The notes beneath the pieces are model-generated. The model was not told the origin of the DNA. It saw only the letters and a list, made by a program, of their open reading frames with translations, and did not search any database. Below, one piece after another: positions 30,259 to 38,840 of a stretch of DNA of 64,000 bases (positions are counted from its first letter, which is position 1; each line of letters opens with the position of its first letter). The stretch is from Myxococcus stipitatus (GTDB taxonomy: Bacteria; Myxococcota; Myxococcia; Myxococcales; Myxococcaceae): positions 3,100,001 to 3,164,000 of the forward strand of contig NZ_CP147913.1 in NCBI RefSeq assembly GCF_037414475.1, read 5' to 3'. The position numbers and the translations under genes were made by a program.

Positions 30259-30851
30259 CGCGGGTTCGCCTTGCCAGGCTCGGACGGCGCGGGGGTGGCG
30301 CGGCCAGGCGCGGCCGCGCCCTTCCGCTTGGACGGCGCGGGGGAGGAGGCCGGCGGGGACTCGAAGATGATGACGGCGTTCTCCACGTCGAGCCGTTCGC
30401 TCCCCAGCGTGAGGCGAACCTTCGTCCCACGCATGTACGTGGTTCCCTGGCGCGCTTCCGGTGAGCCGGTGACGACGAGCACCCCAGTGGCCACGTCGTA
30501 CTCGGCGCGCTCGCCCCGGGCCATGCGGTCCCCGTCCACCGCGTTCACCCCGCCGGTGCACACCACGCGCGTCACCACGCGCGGTTGGGTGAAGTAGGCC
30601 GTCATCCGGTCGCACTTCAGGACGAGCGTCCGGTGCGTCACCTTCACGTTGCCGGTGAGCGTCGCCTGCGACTTGCCGCCCTCGATGAGGTCGGCGGTGA
30701 TCTGCACCGGCTCCTTCAGGTCCACCGGCCCCAGGGGCCCCTGGCTCGCGCTGCCCGCATCCGCGGCCGGAGGAGTCCCACCATCCGTGGGCGCGGCGGC
30801 GGCCGGCATCGGCTGCGCCACGAAGAAGGCCATCACGAGGAACTCAATCAC
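30255..30851 (-). CDS. lptA: LPS transport periplasmic protein LptA
   Basis: LptA forms the periplasmic beta-jellyroll bridge between LptC and LptD. The 198-residue protein has a signal peptide ([20 protein letters not shown]), a short acidic linker, and an OstA/LptA core beginning [20 protein letters not shown], with the repeating strand pattern ([27 protein letters not shown]). The C-terminus is basic and Pro-rich. It overlaps lptC by 8 bp and lptB by 4 bp. Confidence 0.9.
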   Translation of the reverse strand: MIEFLVMAFFVAQPMPAAAAPTDGGTPPAADAGSASQGPLGPVDLKEPVQITADLIEGGKSQATLTGNVKVTHRTLVLKCDRMTAYFTQPRVVTRVVCTGGVNAVDGDRMARGERAEYDVATGVLVVTGSPEARQGTTYMRGTKVRLTLGSERLDVENAVIIFESPPASSPAPSKRKGAAAPGRATPAPSEPGKANPR

Positions 30852-31401
30852 GCTCAGCCGCTCCCAGCACGGTCTCCACCGAGCCCGCGAAGGTGAATGT
30901 CTCTTCCGGGAAGGACAGCTCGAAGCGGTCCGCCCGCAGACGGTAATCCGGCCCCCGCACCACCACGCCCTCGTTGCCGTGCGCCCCCTTCTCGATGGCG
31001 TCGTAGGTCAACCGAGGCGTTTCCACCACCATGCCATCCCCCGTGCGCACCACCACGCCGCCCGAGGCCACCATTTGCTTCGACGCCAGGCTGCCCTCCA
31101 TATTCGGGGCGCTGATATCCATCCCCTTCTCGGTCCCCACCGACATGCCCTCGTCGGTGGTGCCCGGGGGGACACGCAGCGTGGCGTTGGTGGCCAGCAC
31201 GTCGCCGCCCGCGCGCTGATACGTCAGCCGCTCGGCCTGGCCGGACAGGGTGAGGCGCTCGCCCTCGTAGGACATCATGCGCGCGCCATGCAGCACCACC
31301 TGGGGCGGAGGCTCTTGCGAGCCGCCCTCCGCCGGGCGGCGGGGCTTACACGCGGCGACGGACAGGCACACGGCGAGGAGACAGACGGACATGCGCGGCA
31401 C
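30844..31401 (-). CDS. lptC: LptC-like LPS export protein with a lipobox
   Basis: Position (before lptA-lptB) and the repeated beta pattern of the core (VVLHGARMMSYEGERLTLSG, then YQRAGGDVLATNATLRV) identify it as an LptC-family protein, usually the inner-membrane anchor that receives LPS from LptBFG. The N-terminus differs: MPRMSVCLLAVCLSVAAC is a short lipoprotein signal with a Cys18 lipobox rather than a simple transmembrane helix. Length (185) is normal for the family. Confidence 0.82.
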   Translation of the reverse strand: MPRMSVCLLAVCLSVAACKPRRPAEGGSQEPPPQVVLHGARMMSYEGERLTLSGQAERLTYQRAGGDVLATNATLRVPPGTTDEGMSVGTEKGMDISAPNMEGSLASKQMVASGGVVVRTGDGMVVETPRLTYDAIEKGAHGNEGVVVRGPDYRLRADRFELSFPEETFTFAGSVETVLGAAERD

Positions 31402-31414
31402 GAGGGGCCTTCTA

Positions 31415-32380
31415 TCACCCGGCCGTCGCCCGCGCCGCCTCCGCGAGCACGGGTTGTGTGTCGGCCGTGGGACGCGTCTTCCAGCGCTGGTGCATCCACA
31501 CCCATTGCTCAGGGGTGCGGCGGATGGCCGCCTCGATGCGCTCGGACAGGGCCCGGGTGAGCTCCAGCGCGGCCGCCTCGCGGTCCTCCAGCGCCGGCAC
31601 GGGCACCTCCTCCATCGTCAACCGGTAGCCGCCCTCCACCCGGTGGCAGAAGCCCGTCACCACCGCCGCGCCCGTGCGCACCGCCAGGTCCGCCGCCGCG
31701 CGAGGCGTGGCCGCCAGCTCCCCGAAGAACGGCACGAAGAGCGACTGCACCTTCGTGTCCTGGTCGATGAGCAGCCCCAGGATTTCGCCCGCGCGAAGCG
31801 CGCGCAACATGGCCCGCGCCGCGCCGTCCTGACCACGCCAGATGCTGCGCACCCCGCCGCGCGCCCGGAATTGCTCCACGAGCGTGGTGAGGCGCGGGTC
31901 CGTGGTCTCCTTCGCGATGCTCTGGCTCGGATACCCCGCGCGCGCCACGCGCCGGGCCAGCAACTCCCAGTTGCCCACGTGGCCGGAGACGAAGACGACG
32001 CCCTTCTTGCGCGCCAGGGCCGCCTCCAACACGCGCCTGTCTTCTTCGGGCCATGCGACCAACTGCTCGAGCCCGCGGTCCAGGGCCCCCGTGCAGGCCA
32101 CCTCCAGCGCCGCCGCGCCCAGGTGCCGGAAGCAGGCGCGCGCCAGGGCTTGCCGCTCCGCGTCGGACTTTTCAGGGAAAGCCACGCCCAGGGACTTCAG
32201 GGCCTTGCGGCGCTCTCCACCCGCCAGGCCGTAGGCCCACCCTCCCAGGAGGAAGCCCAGCCCACGGGCCCACCGGAGCGGGAGGGGTTGAAGGCACAAC
32301 AGGACGCTCCGGATGAGCACGTACCGGAGGAAACGTTTCAGGCGCTTTGTTAAGGGTGGACGCTCCACAAGTCGCTCCAT
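31415..32380 (-). CDS. lipid A biosynthesis lauroyl/myristoyl acyltransferase-like protein
   Basis: The 321-residue protein belongs to the LpxL/HtrB lysophospholipid acyltransferase family, which adds secondary acyl chains to lipid A. The catalytic HX4E motif is in VFVSGHVGNWELLARR, the second conserved block is LGLLIDQDTKVQSLFVPFFG, and the C-terminus carries QWVWMHQRWKTRP. A membrane-associated N-terminus is present (YVLIRSVLLCLQPLPLRW). It is the first gene of the run into lptC-A-B, fitting LPS assembly. Its start is only 5 bp from the divergent astB start. Confidence 0.9.
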   Translation of the reverse strand: MERLVERPPLTKRLKRFLRYVLIRSVLLCLQPLPLRWARGLGFLLGGWAYGLAGGERRKALKSLGVAFPEKSDAERQALARACFRHLGAAALEVACTGALDRGLEQLVAWPEEDRRVLEAALARKKGVVFVSGHVGNWELLARRVARAGYPSQSIAKETTDPRLTTLVEQFRARGGVRSIWRGQDGAARAMLRALRAGEILGLLIDQDTKVQSLFVPFFGELAATPRAAADLAVRTGAAVVTGFCHRVEGGYRLTMEEVPVPALEDREAAALELTRALSERIEAAIRRTPEQWVWMHQRWKTRPTADTQPVLAEAARATAG

Positions 32381-32385
32381 ACCCC

Positions 32386-33708
32386 ATGCGCGAATACAAC
32401 TTCGACGGCCTCGTCGGTCCTACCCACAACTACGCGGGCTTGTCGCCCGGCAACCTGGCGTCCCAGAGTCACGTCGGAGAGCCCAGCCATCCCCGCGAAG
32501 CCGCGCTTCAGGGCCTGGAGAAGATGCGCTTCGTCTCCGGCCTGGGTGTCGGGCAGGCGGTGCTTCCGCCGCAGCCCCGCCCGTCGCTGCGCGCCCTGCG
32601 GACCCTGGGCTTCACCGGCTCGGACGAGGAGGTCATCACCCGCGCCGCGCGCGAGGCCGAGCACCTGCTGCGGCTCACCTCCAGCGCCTCGTCCATGTGG
32701 ACGGCCAACGCCGCCACCGTGGCCCCCAGCGCCGACACGGCCGACGGCCGCGTGCACCTGACGCCCGCCAACCTGTCGCAGATGTTCCACCGCGCCCTGG
32801 AGGCGGACACCACCCACGCGGTGCTGCGCGCCATCTTCTCCAACGAGAAGCACTTCGCGGTGCACGCGCCGCTGCCGCCCGGCAGCCACTTCGCCGACGA
32901 AGGCGCGGCCAACCACACCCGTCTGGCCACGCCCGGACACGCCGGTGTGCACCTGCTCGCCTGGGGCCGCAGCGCGTGGCAGGACGTGCAGGGCCCCAAG
33001 CGCTTCCCGGCCCGCCAGACGCTGGAGTCGAGCCAGGCGCTCGCGCGGCTCCACCAGCTCGACCCGCACAACGTGCTCTTCCCCCAGCAGCACCCGGACG
33101 GCATCGACGCGGGCGCCTTCCACACAGACGTGCTGGCGGTGGGCAACGAGCGCTTCCTCATGCTGCACGAGCTGGCCTTCGTGGACCACCCGGGGCTGCT
33201 CCAGGTGCTGCGCGAGAAGCTGGGCCCGGACTTCCGCGCGGTGGTGGCCAGCAACGCGGAGCTGCCGGCCAAGGACGCGGTGAAGGCCTATCCGTTCAAC
33301 TCGCAGGTGTTGACGCTGCCGGATGGCTCCATGGCCATCATCGCCCCGGTGGAGAGCCGCGAGACCCCCACGGCGCGCGGCTTCCTCGAGCGCGTGGTGG
33401 CCGAGGACACCCCCGTCAAGGCGGTGCACTACCTGGACGTGCGCCAGTCCATGAACAACGGCGGTGGCCCCGCCTGCCTGCGCCAGCGCTTGTGGCTCAC
33501 GGACACCGAGCGCCACGCCATCGACGCCGACGTCTTCTACTCTCCGGCCCTGCACGAGTCGCTCGCGGCCTGGGTGCGCCGCCACTACCGCGACATCCTC
33601 CGGCCCGGCGACTTGCAGGACCCGCAGCTCGCCCGCGAGACGATGACGGCGCTGGATGAGCTGACGCGAATCCTCAAGCTGGGCAGCGTCTACGACTTCC
33701 AGCAATAA
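32386..33708 (+). CDS. astB: N-succinylarginine dihydrolase
   Basis: AstB hydrolyses N2-succinylarginine to succinylornithine, ammonia and CO2 in the arginine succinyltransferase pathway. The 440-residue protein (E. coli 447) begins with the family N-terminus MREYNFDGLVGPTHNYAGLS and carries conserved segments such as SSASSMWTANAATVAPS, HTDVLAVGNERFLMLHE and MNNGGGPACLRQRLWL, the last with the catalytic cysteine region. The ATG at 32386 is chosen by that N-terminus. No astA, C, D or E gene is seen nearby. Confidence 0.96.
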   Translation: MREYNFDGLVGPTHNYAGLSPGNLASQSHVGEPSHPREAALQGLEKMRFVSGLGVGQAVLPPQPRPSLRALRTLGFTGSDEEVITRAAREAEHLLRLTSSASSMWTANAATVAPSADTADGRVHLTPANLSQMFHRALEADTTHAVLRAIFSNEKHFAVHAPLPPGSHFADEGAANHTRLATPGHAGVHLLAWGRSAWQDVQGPKRFPARQTLESSQALARLHQLDPHNVLFPQQHPDGIDAGAFHTDVLAVGNERFLMLHELAFVDHPGLLQVLREKLGPDFRAVVASNAELPAKDAVKAYPFNSQVLTLPDGSMAIIAPVESRETPTARGFLERVVAEDTPVKAVHYLDVRQSMNNGGGPACLRQRLWLTDTERHAIDADVFYSPALHESLAAWVRRHYRDILRPGDLQDPQLARETMTALDELTRILKLGSVYDFQQ

Positions 33709-33844
33709 GGGCCGGGGGCTTGCTCCCTCGTCCTCGCGCCAGGCCAGCGGGCCCACGGTGGAATGCCGTGGCCCCGAGGGACGCGGGGTGCCGTGGTCGA
33801 AGCCGCCGGGGTGACACACCTTTTCGTCCAGGAGGTGACGTCCC

Positions 33845-34381
33845 GTGATTCCGGCTTCCATCCAGCACTATCTCCAACGCAACCGCGTCCTCTACGAGCG
33901 CTACTGGCACCCGCGCGCCGTCACGGCCCAGGAGCTGGCCCAGGCGCTCCACGTCTCGGGCTGGCGCGTGGCCAAGTCCGTCATCGTGATGGCGGACCGG
34001 CAGCCCTGGATATTCGTCGTCCCCGCGGCGGGGACACTGGACCTCTCGCGGGTCCGGGAGCTGCTGGGAGCCCGCACCGTGAGGCTCGCCAGCGAGCGCG
34101 AGTTCCGAGACCGATTCCCCGACTGCGAGGTGGGCGCCGAGCCGCCCTTCGGTGAGCTCTACGGCCTGCCCGTCGCGGTGGATGAGACCCTTAGCCTGAC
34201 GGAGCACCTGCTCTTCCGCGCGGGCTCACATGAAGAAGCCGTGGAGATGCGCTTCCAGGACTTCGCCACGCTGGAGTGGCCCCTCGTCGCATCGTTCATC
34301 CACGAGCGGCTCCGGCCTCAGCCCGCGGTGGTGCCCATCCCACCCGTCTTCATGGAGCAGGACGCCTCCATGCCTTCGTGA
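33845..34381 (+). CDS. YbaK/ProX-type aminoacyl-tRNA editing domain protein
   Basis: The 178-residue protein matches the YbaK/EbsC fold, free-standing trans-editing enzymes that deacylate mischarged tRNAs (Cys-tRNA-Pro or related). Features are AKSVIVMADRQPWIFVVPAA with the conserved Lys of the active pocket and FGELYGLPVAVDETLSLTEH. The GTG start at 33845 is preceded by an almost perfect AGGAGGTGA site six bases upstream, which fixes the start. The C-terminal ~50 residues look like an added tail. Confidence 0.85.
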   Translation: MIPASIQHYLQRNRVLYERYWHPRAVTAQELAQALHVSGWRVAKSVIVMADRQPWIFVVPAAGTLDLSRVRELLGARTVRLASEREFRDRFPDCEVGAEPPFGELYGLPVAVDETLSLTEHLLFRAGSHEEAVEMRFQDFATLEWPLVASFIHERLRPQPAVVPIPPVFMEQDASMPS

Positions 34382-34397
34382 AACACAAGGCGCGGGT

Positions 34398-37013
34398 TCA
34401 CGGTTCGACGGCGGGCGCTCGCGAGTCGCCCAGCAGGTGCTCCAGCTCCTGCGCATTCGGGTCGTCCACCAGCTCCTTGCGACGCGTCTCCACCCGGGTC
34501 CGCTCGGCGGACTCCAGCCGCGTCACCCAGGCGCGCGCGGACTCGCGCCCGTCCGGCGGCAACAACTCCAGGCCCTCGCGCACGGAGCGCGCCGCCGCGT
34601 CATAGCGACGCAATGTCTCTTGCAACCGAGCTACCGCGAAGAAACCCTCCGCGCTGGGCACCAGCCGCGCCGCCGTCTGGCGCCGCTCCACCGCGCGGGA
34701 CAGGAGCCCCTCGCGCTCGAGCGCCTCCGCCTCCATCGACAACATCCGCGCCCGCTGACGGTAGTCCGTGAGGAGGCTCCCCACGACATGGAGCGTCTCA
34801 CGAGCCCGCCGCGTCAGCCCCGCCTCGAGCTGCCAGGAGGCCACGGTGAAGGCCAGCTCCACGTCCATGGAGTGCCGCGCCCGGAGCCCCTCCACGGCTC
34901 GCAGCGCGGCCTCGTGCTCCCCGCGCCCCCGCAGCACCTCGGCGCGCAGCAGCGCCGTCTCCAACCGCTCCGACTCGAGCCGCTCCACCTGCGCGCACGC
35001 CGCCTCGGCCTCCTGCAATTCCTTTCGACCGAGCCGCAGCCGCGTCTCGCGCGTCCACAGCCCCACCACACCCGGGCGGCCATCGAAGTGCGCCCTCGCC
35101 CAGGCGTTGTAATCCAGCGCCAAGGGCACGCGGCCGAGGGCCTGGCTCAACACATCCACGAACTGGCCCGCCACCTCCGGTGAGTCCGGCGTCATCGCCA
35201 CCAGGTCCTCCACCGAGCGCGCCCGGCGCACCGCCTCACCTCGGAGCACACCCAGGTCACCTGCCTGGTATGCGAGCCGGTACTCCAGGAAGCCTTGCGA
35301 GCGGCGCCCCATTGACAGCAACGCGTCCGCGGCCACTCGATGCGATACGGCGTCCTGCGGGGCCAGGGCCAGCGCGCGGTTGATGAAGGCCAGCGCCTCG
35401 CCCGCGCCGTCACCGCCTCGTGCCGCGTGTGCGGAGGCCACCAGCCGGTACAGCAGATAGTCCGACGGATGCCGGTCGATGAGCTCCAGTCCTCGAGCGC
35501 GCACCGTGTCGATGGGTGCGCGCTCCCGGACGAGCGTCGCCAGCTCCGCCTCCGCGTCCTCGAGCCGATGCGCCCCGGGCACCAGGGCCACGAGCCCCAC
35601 CACCGTCAGCGCGACGCCCACGCCCCCAAGCGCCCACGAAGGCGAAAGACACACCTGGGGCCCCGTCTCCTTGCCGCGCTCCCGAGGCCGCGCCACCGAC
35701 CCCAGCACCACCAGCACCGCCACCGCGCAGGCCGGGAGCTCCAGGCTGAAGTCGAAGAGGTTGTGCAGTCCCAGCGCCGCCACGCCCGCCAGCGAAGCCC
35801 ACTCCAGCGCGTCCAGTCCCTCGCGGCGCAGCAAGCCGATGAAGGCCCACACGGCCACGGCCAAGAGCAGCAGACCGGGCACACCGAACTCCGCCAGCGC
35901 CTGGAGCACCGCGTTCTCGGGATGCGTGAGCGTGTTGGGATTGGGCTCGGATTGATAGCGCGGGAAGGCCGCCTCGAACGCACCGCGCCCCATGCCCAGC
36001 ACTGGGAAGGCGCTGGCGGCTCGCGCCATCATGGGCCAGAGCGACACCTTGGACTGGCTCAACTTCTCCAGGCTGTCCGCGGAGCGCGCCTCGGCCCAGA
36101 GCGCGTCCGTCACGGCGTAGGCCCCCACGGCCAGCACCGCCAACAACCCCATGAGCGCGGCGGTGCTCCGCGTCCAACCGTGGTGGAGGTTCCCTCTCGA
36201 CTCTTCTCGGCGCTGGCGCGCGAGCCACAGCACCAGCAGCACCTGCCCGAAGACGAAGAAGGCGATACCTCCGCGAGACAGCGACAACACCACGCCCAGC
36301 CCGCTCACCCCCGCCGCCAACGCGAAGGGCAGCGCCTTCGAGCGGGGCCGCGTGGTGAGCGCCAACCCCACGCCCACCGTGGACGCCAGGCCCAGGAAGC
36401 CCGCGAGGTGATTGGGATTGGCGAAGAACGTCATCAGCGGCGGGCGCGCGTGCTCCCAGGCCCTGAACCCCAGGAGCGAGGAGACACCCAGCAGCGCATG
36501 CCCCATGCCCACCAGCACCACCGCCGCGCCCGTGAAGGCCACCACCGCGAGGAGCCGCCGCCGGCTCTCCCTCGACCGGCTCACCTGCACCGCGGCGAGG
36601 AAGGTCAACAGATAGGCCAGGTGCTTGGACAGCTCGCGCCACGTGGCCGAAGGCTCCAGCGACACCGGCCGCGCCCCCGTGAGCCCCAAGGGCTCCAACG
36701 CGAACTCCCGCAGCGAGGCGGCCTCCGGACTCAGCACCCGCAGCACCCCCTCCGGCAGGGGCACGAGTTGCACCGCGCACAACACCGCGCCCACACCCAG
36801 GGGCACGGCGAGCAGCGGGACTCGCAACGACTGCCCCATCCGCCTCGCGCCGATGAACGCGAACAGCGCCGCCATTCCCGCGAGCACCATCAACGGCCAG
36901 GACACCCCACGCGCCGCGCCACCGAGCGCCAGCGGACACACCACGACGAGCGCCGCCAGACCTACTTCGGCGAGCCGGGTGTACCGGGAGCTGTTGCGAG
37001 ACGCGGAAGCCAT
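34398..37013 (-). CDS. O-antigen ligase/polymerase (Wzy/WaaL) fused to TPR-like C-terminal region
   Basis: The 871-residue protein has about ten transmembrane helices in its first ~440 residues with the Wzy_C-type periplasmic loop (SLSRGGIAFFVFGQVLL, then FPVLGMGRGAFEAAFPRY and HPENAVLQALAEFGVPGLL). The C-terminal ~400 residues are soluble helical repeats of TPR character (EALAFINRALALAPQD, AEAACAQVERLESERLETA). It should polymerise or ligate a lipid-linked glycan at the outer face of the inner membrane. By position beside rpoN and the glycan locus it may correspond to the Myxococcus biosurfactant-polysaccharide polymerase; this is from memory. Confidence 0.87.
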   Translation of the reverse strand: MASASRNSSRYTRLAEVGLAALVVVCPLALGGAARGVSWPLMVLAGMAALFAFIGARRMGQSLRVPLLAVPLGVGAVLCAVQLVPLPEGVLRVLSPEAASLREFALEPLGLTGARPVSLEPSATWRELSKHLAYLLTFLAAVQVSRSRESRRRLLAVVAFTGAAVVLVGMGHALLGVSSLLGFRAWEHARPPLMTFFANPNHLAGFLGLASTVGVGLALTTRPRSKALPFALAAGVSGLGVVLSLSRGGIAFFVFGQVLLVLWLARQRREESRGNLHHGWTRSTAALMGLLAVLAVGAYAVTDALWAEARSADSLEKLSQSKVSLWPMMARAASAFPVLGMGRGAFEAAFPRYQSEPNPNTLTHPENAVLQALAEFGVPGLLLLAVAVWAFIGLLRREGLDALEWASLAGVAALGLHNLFDFSLELPACAVAVLVVLGSVARPRERGKETGPQVCLSPSWALGGVGVALTVVGLVALVPGAHRLEDAEAELATLVRERAPIDTVRARGLELIDRHPSDYLLYRLVASAHAARGGDGAGEALAFINRALALAPQDAVSHRVAADALLSMGRRSQGFLEYRLAYQAGDLGVLRGEAVRRARSVEDLVAMTPDSPEVAGQFVDVLSQALGRVPLALDYNAWARAHFDGRPGVVGLWTRETRLRLGRKELQEAEAACAQVERLESERLETALLRAEVLRGRGEHEAALRAVEGLRARHSMDVELAFTVASWQLEAGLTRRARETLHVVGSLLTDYRQRARMLSMEAEALEREGLLSRAVERRQTAARLVPSAEGFFAVARLQETLRRYDAAARSVREGLELLPPDGRESARAWVTRLESAERTRVETRRKELVDDPNAQELEHLLGDSRAPAVEP

Positions 37014-37368
37014 GCGGGGGCGCGGAAAGTATGACACGGGCTTTGAAACACTCTGCTTTCTGGCTCGAAGCCCTCGGCCGGCAGCAGACAGGGCCTCCGG
37101 GCGAGTGTGAACCCCTTCGCGCCGCGATGCCTCCAAGGCCGTATCAGGGTCAGGACAACCCGGTCTCTCCCGACCTCCGAACGGCCCGCACGGACAGCCC
37201 CACGTCGAGTGATGGAACCTTCCCCTCCCCGGAGCGCTGCGTCGAAGCGCCAGGCCCTCCAAGGGCCCTGGAGTCAGGCCGGGCAAGCGGGCCCGACCCC
37301 CCGTTCATTCACGCCCAGGCCCGGAGTTGGCTTGCATCCGGAAGACCTTCTGGCATGTTCGCCGACCC
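37014..37368. other. divergent intergenic region
   Basis: A 355-bp gap between the divergent Wzy/TPR gene and the small lipoprotein gene. No ORF is convincing. The part next to the Wzy gene (about 37030-37075) is A/T-richer than its surroundings and reads GTCATACTTTCC on the minus strand, where CATACT could serve as a -10 element. Nothing else is recognised. Confidence 0.4.
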
Positions 37369-37659
37369 ATGCGCCGCTTCTTCCTCGCCACCGCCCTCCT
37401 CTGCGCCACCCTGTCCGGACTCACCGGCTGCAAGGGCTCCTGCCGCGAGCTGTCCGAGAAGCTGTGCGACTGCGCCATCAACTCGGTGGAGAAAGAGCAG
37501 TGCCTCCAGCGCGCCGCTCAGCAGGAAAGCAACGTGGAGCCCACGCCCGAGGACGAGGCCGTCTGCGAGGCGAAGCTCGACGGCTGCGACTGCCGCAAGA
37601 TTGAGACCCCCGAGGGCAAGCGCGAGTGCGGCATCTCCCGCGAGGGCGGCATCAACTGA
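37369..37659 (+). CDS. small cysteine-rich lipoprotein
   Basis: The 96-residue product begins MRRFFLATALLCATLSGLTGC, a type II signal peptide with lipobox LTGC. The mature peptide has the lipid-accepting Cys plus eight further cysteines in pairs (GSC, KLCDC, QC, VC, GCDC, EC), enough for four disulphides. The family is not recognised. It is a plus-strand monocistronic gene inside a minus-strand glycan block, facing an acyltransferase gene 14 bp past its stop. Confidence 0.8.
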   Translation: MRRFFLATALLCATLSGLTGCKGSCRELSEKLCDCAINSVEKEQCLQRAAQQESNVEPTPEDEAVCEAKLDGCDCRKIETPEGKRECGISREGGIN

Positions 37660-37673
37660 CCTTGGGGTGGGGC

Positions 37674-38840
37674 TCACGCCCCTGGCGCCACCGAAGTCCT
37701 TGGCGTTCCCGCTTCCGCGGCGACCCAGGGCTGCAGCCTCTTGCGCACCCGTGAGCGCAGCGGCGTCTCCACGAAGTGGTGCGCTAGCAGGGACGCGGGG
37801 ATGACCAGGAGCAACACCAGCCCCAGCTTCCCCCACGACGAAAGCCACGGCTCGAGCTTCGCCACCGCTTCGCCCACGGGGAACTGCAACAGATACAGCG
37901 CGTAGCTGGCCGCCCCCAACCGCACCACGCTCGGGCGCGACAAGCCCCAGCCCAGCCAGCCACCACCCCGCGCCAGCCCGTACACGAGCAGCCCCGACGC
38001 GGGCGCCAGGAGCGCGTTGTGCATCAGCGGATAGGGAATCCGCTCACCCGCCGCTCCCGCCGCCATGAGCAACGCGGCGCCGAGCAAGGCCAGCGCTCCT
38101 CCCGAGCCCTTCGCCTCCCCCGCCGCGCGCTCACGCACGAAGCACCACCCCAGCACCACACCGAAGAGGAACTCGGGCAGGCGCGTCAGCGGGGTGAACT
38201 TCATCAGCGCAAGCCACGTGCCCCACGAATGGACATCCACCGTGTCCAGGCCATCCGGCCGCAGCACCAGGTAGAGCAACGGCGGTGCCAGGCCGAGAAT
38301 CCACAGCCCCGCGAGCACCCCCGGCATCCAGGAGGGCCGCAGCCGAGGCAGCCACCGCGCCAGCCGGGGGAAGAGCGCGTAGAAGAACGCCTCCACCGCC
38401 ACGGACCAGCCCGGGGGATTCCAGTACAGCGCCAGCCGGGGCATCCACGCCTGCAACAGCGCGAGCGTCGCCACCGCCGCCACGGCCAGCTTCATCGCAG
38501 CCACCTTCCACCCGTTGTCCACCACGGACGCGAGCATCGTGGGCGGCGCGGACAGGAGGAACGTCAGCAGATAGACGGGATAGACGCGGGCCACCCGGGC
38601 CGCGAGGAACGCGCGTGTCCCCGTCTCCATGCGCCCGTCGGTGTCCAGGTAGTTCCAGGCGAGGACAAAGCCAGACAGGACGAAGAAGACACCCACGGCC
38701 GAGTAGCCCGAGCCCACCAGGCTCCGCAGCCACTCCGGCGCCGGGTCCAGGACCGGGCGCGCGAAGTGGAACAGCACGACATGCAGGGCCGCGAAGAAGC
38801 GCAGCCCCGTCAGCGCATCGAGTGAACCGCCTCGGCTCAC
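37674..38840 (-). CDS. membrane acyltransferase (acyltransferase_3 family)
   Basis: The 388-residue integral membrane protein with about ten helices matches the acyltransferase_3/OafA family that O-acetylates or otherwise acylates glycans. The N-terminal motif LDALTGLRFFAALHVVLFHF has the conserved His used by these enzymes. The GTG at 38840 overlaps the ugd stop (GTGA), so it is translationally coupled to ugd and should decorate the same glycan. Upstream in-frame codons are antisense to ugd and excluded. Confidence 0.88.
   Translation of the reverse strand: MSRGGSLDALTGLRFFAALHVVLFHFARPVLDPAPEWLRSLVGSGYSAVGVFFVLSGFVLAWNYLDTDGRMETGTRAFLAARVARVYPVYLLTFLLSAPPTMLASVVDNGWKVAAMKLAVAAVATLALLQAWMPRLALYWNPPGWSVAVEAFFYALFPRLARWLPRLRPSWMPGVLAGLWILGLAPPLLYLVLRPDGLDTVDVHSWGTWLALMKFTPLTRLPEFLFGVVLGWCFVRERAAGEAKGSGGALALLGAALLMAAGAAGERIPYPLMHNALLAPASGLLVYGLARGGGWLGWGLSRPSVVRLGAASYALYLLQFPVGEAVAKLEPWLSSWGKLGLVLLLVIPASLLAHHFVETPLRSRVRKRLQPWVAAEAGTPRTSVAPGA

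Noticed and set aside
32347-34381. Possible arginine-succinyl pathway operon around astB
   Set aside because: Only astB is present. The following gene is a YbaK-type editing protein separated by 136 bp, and no astA, C, D or E was seen.
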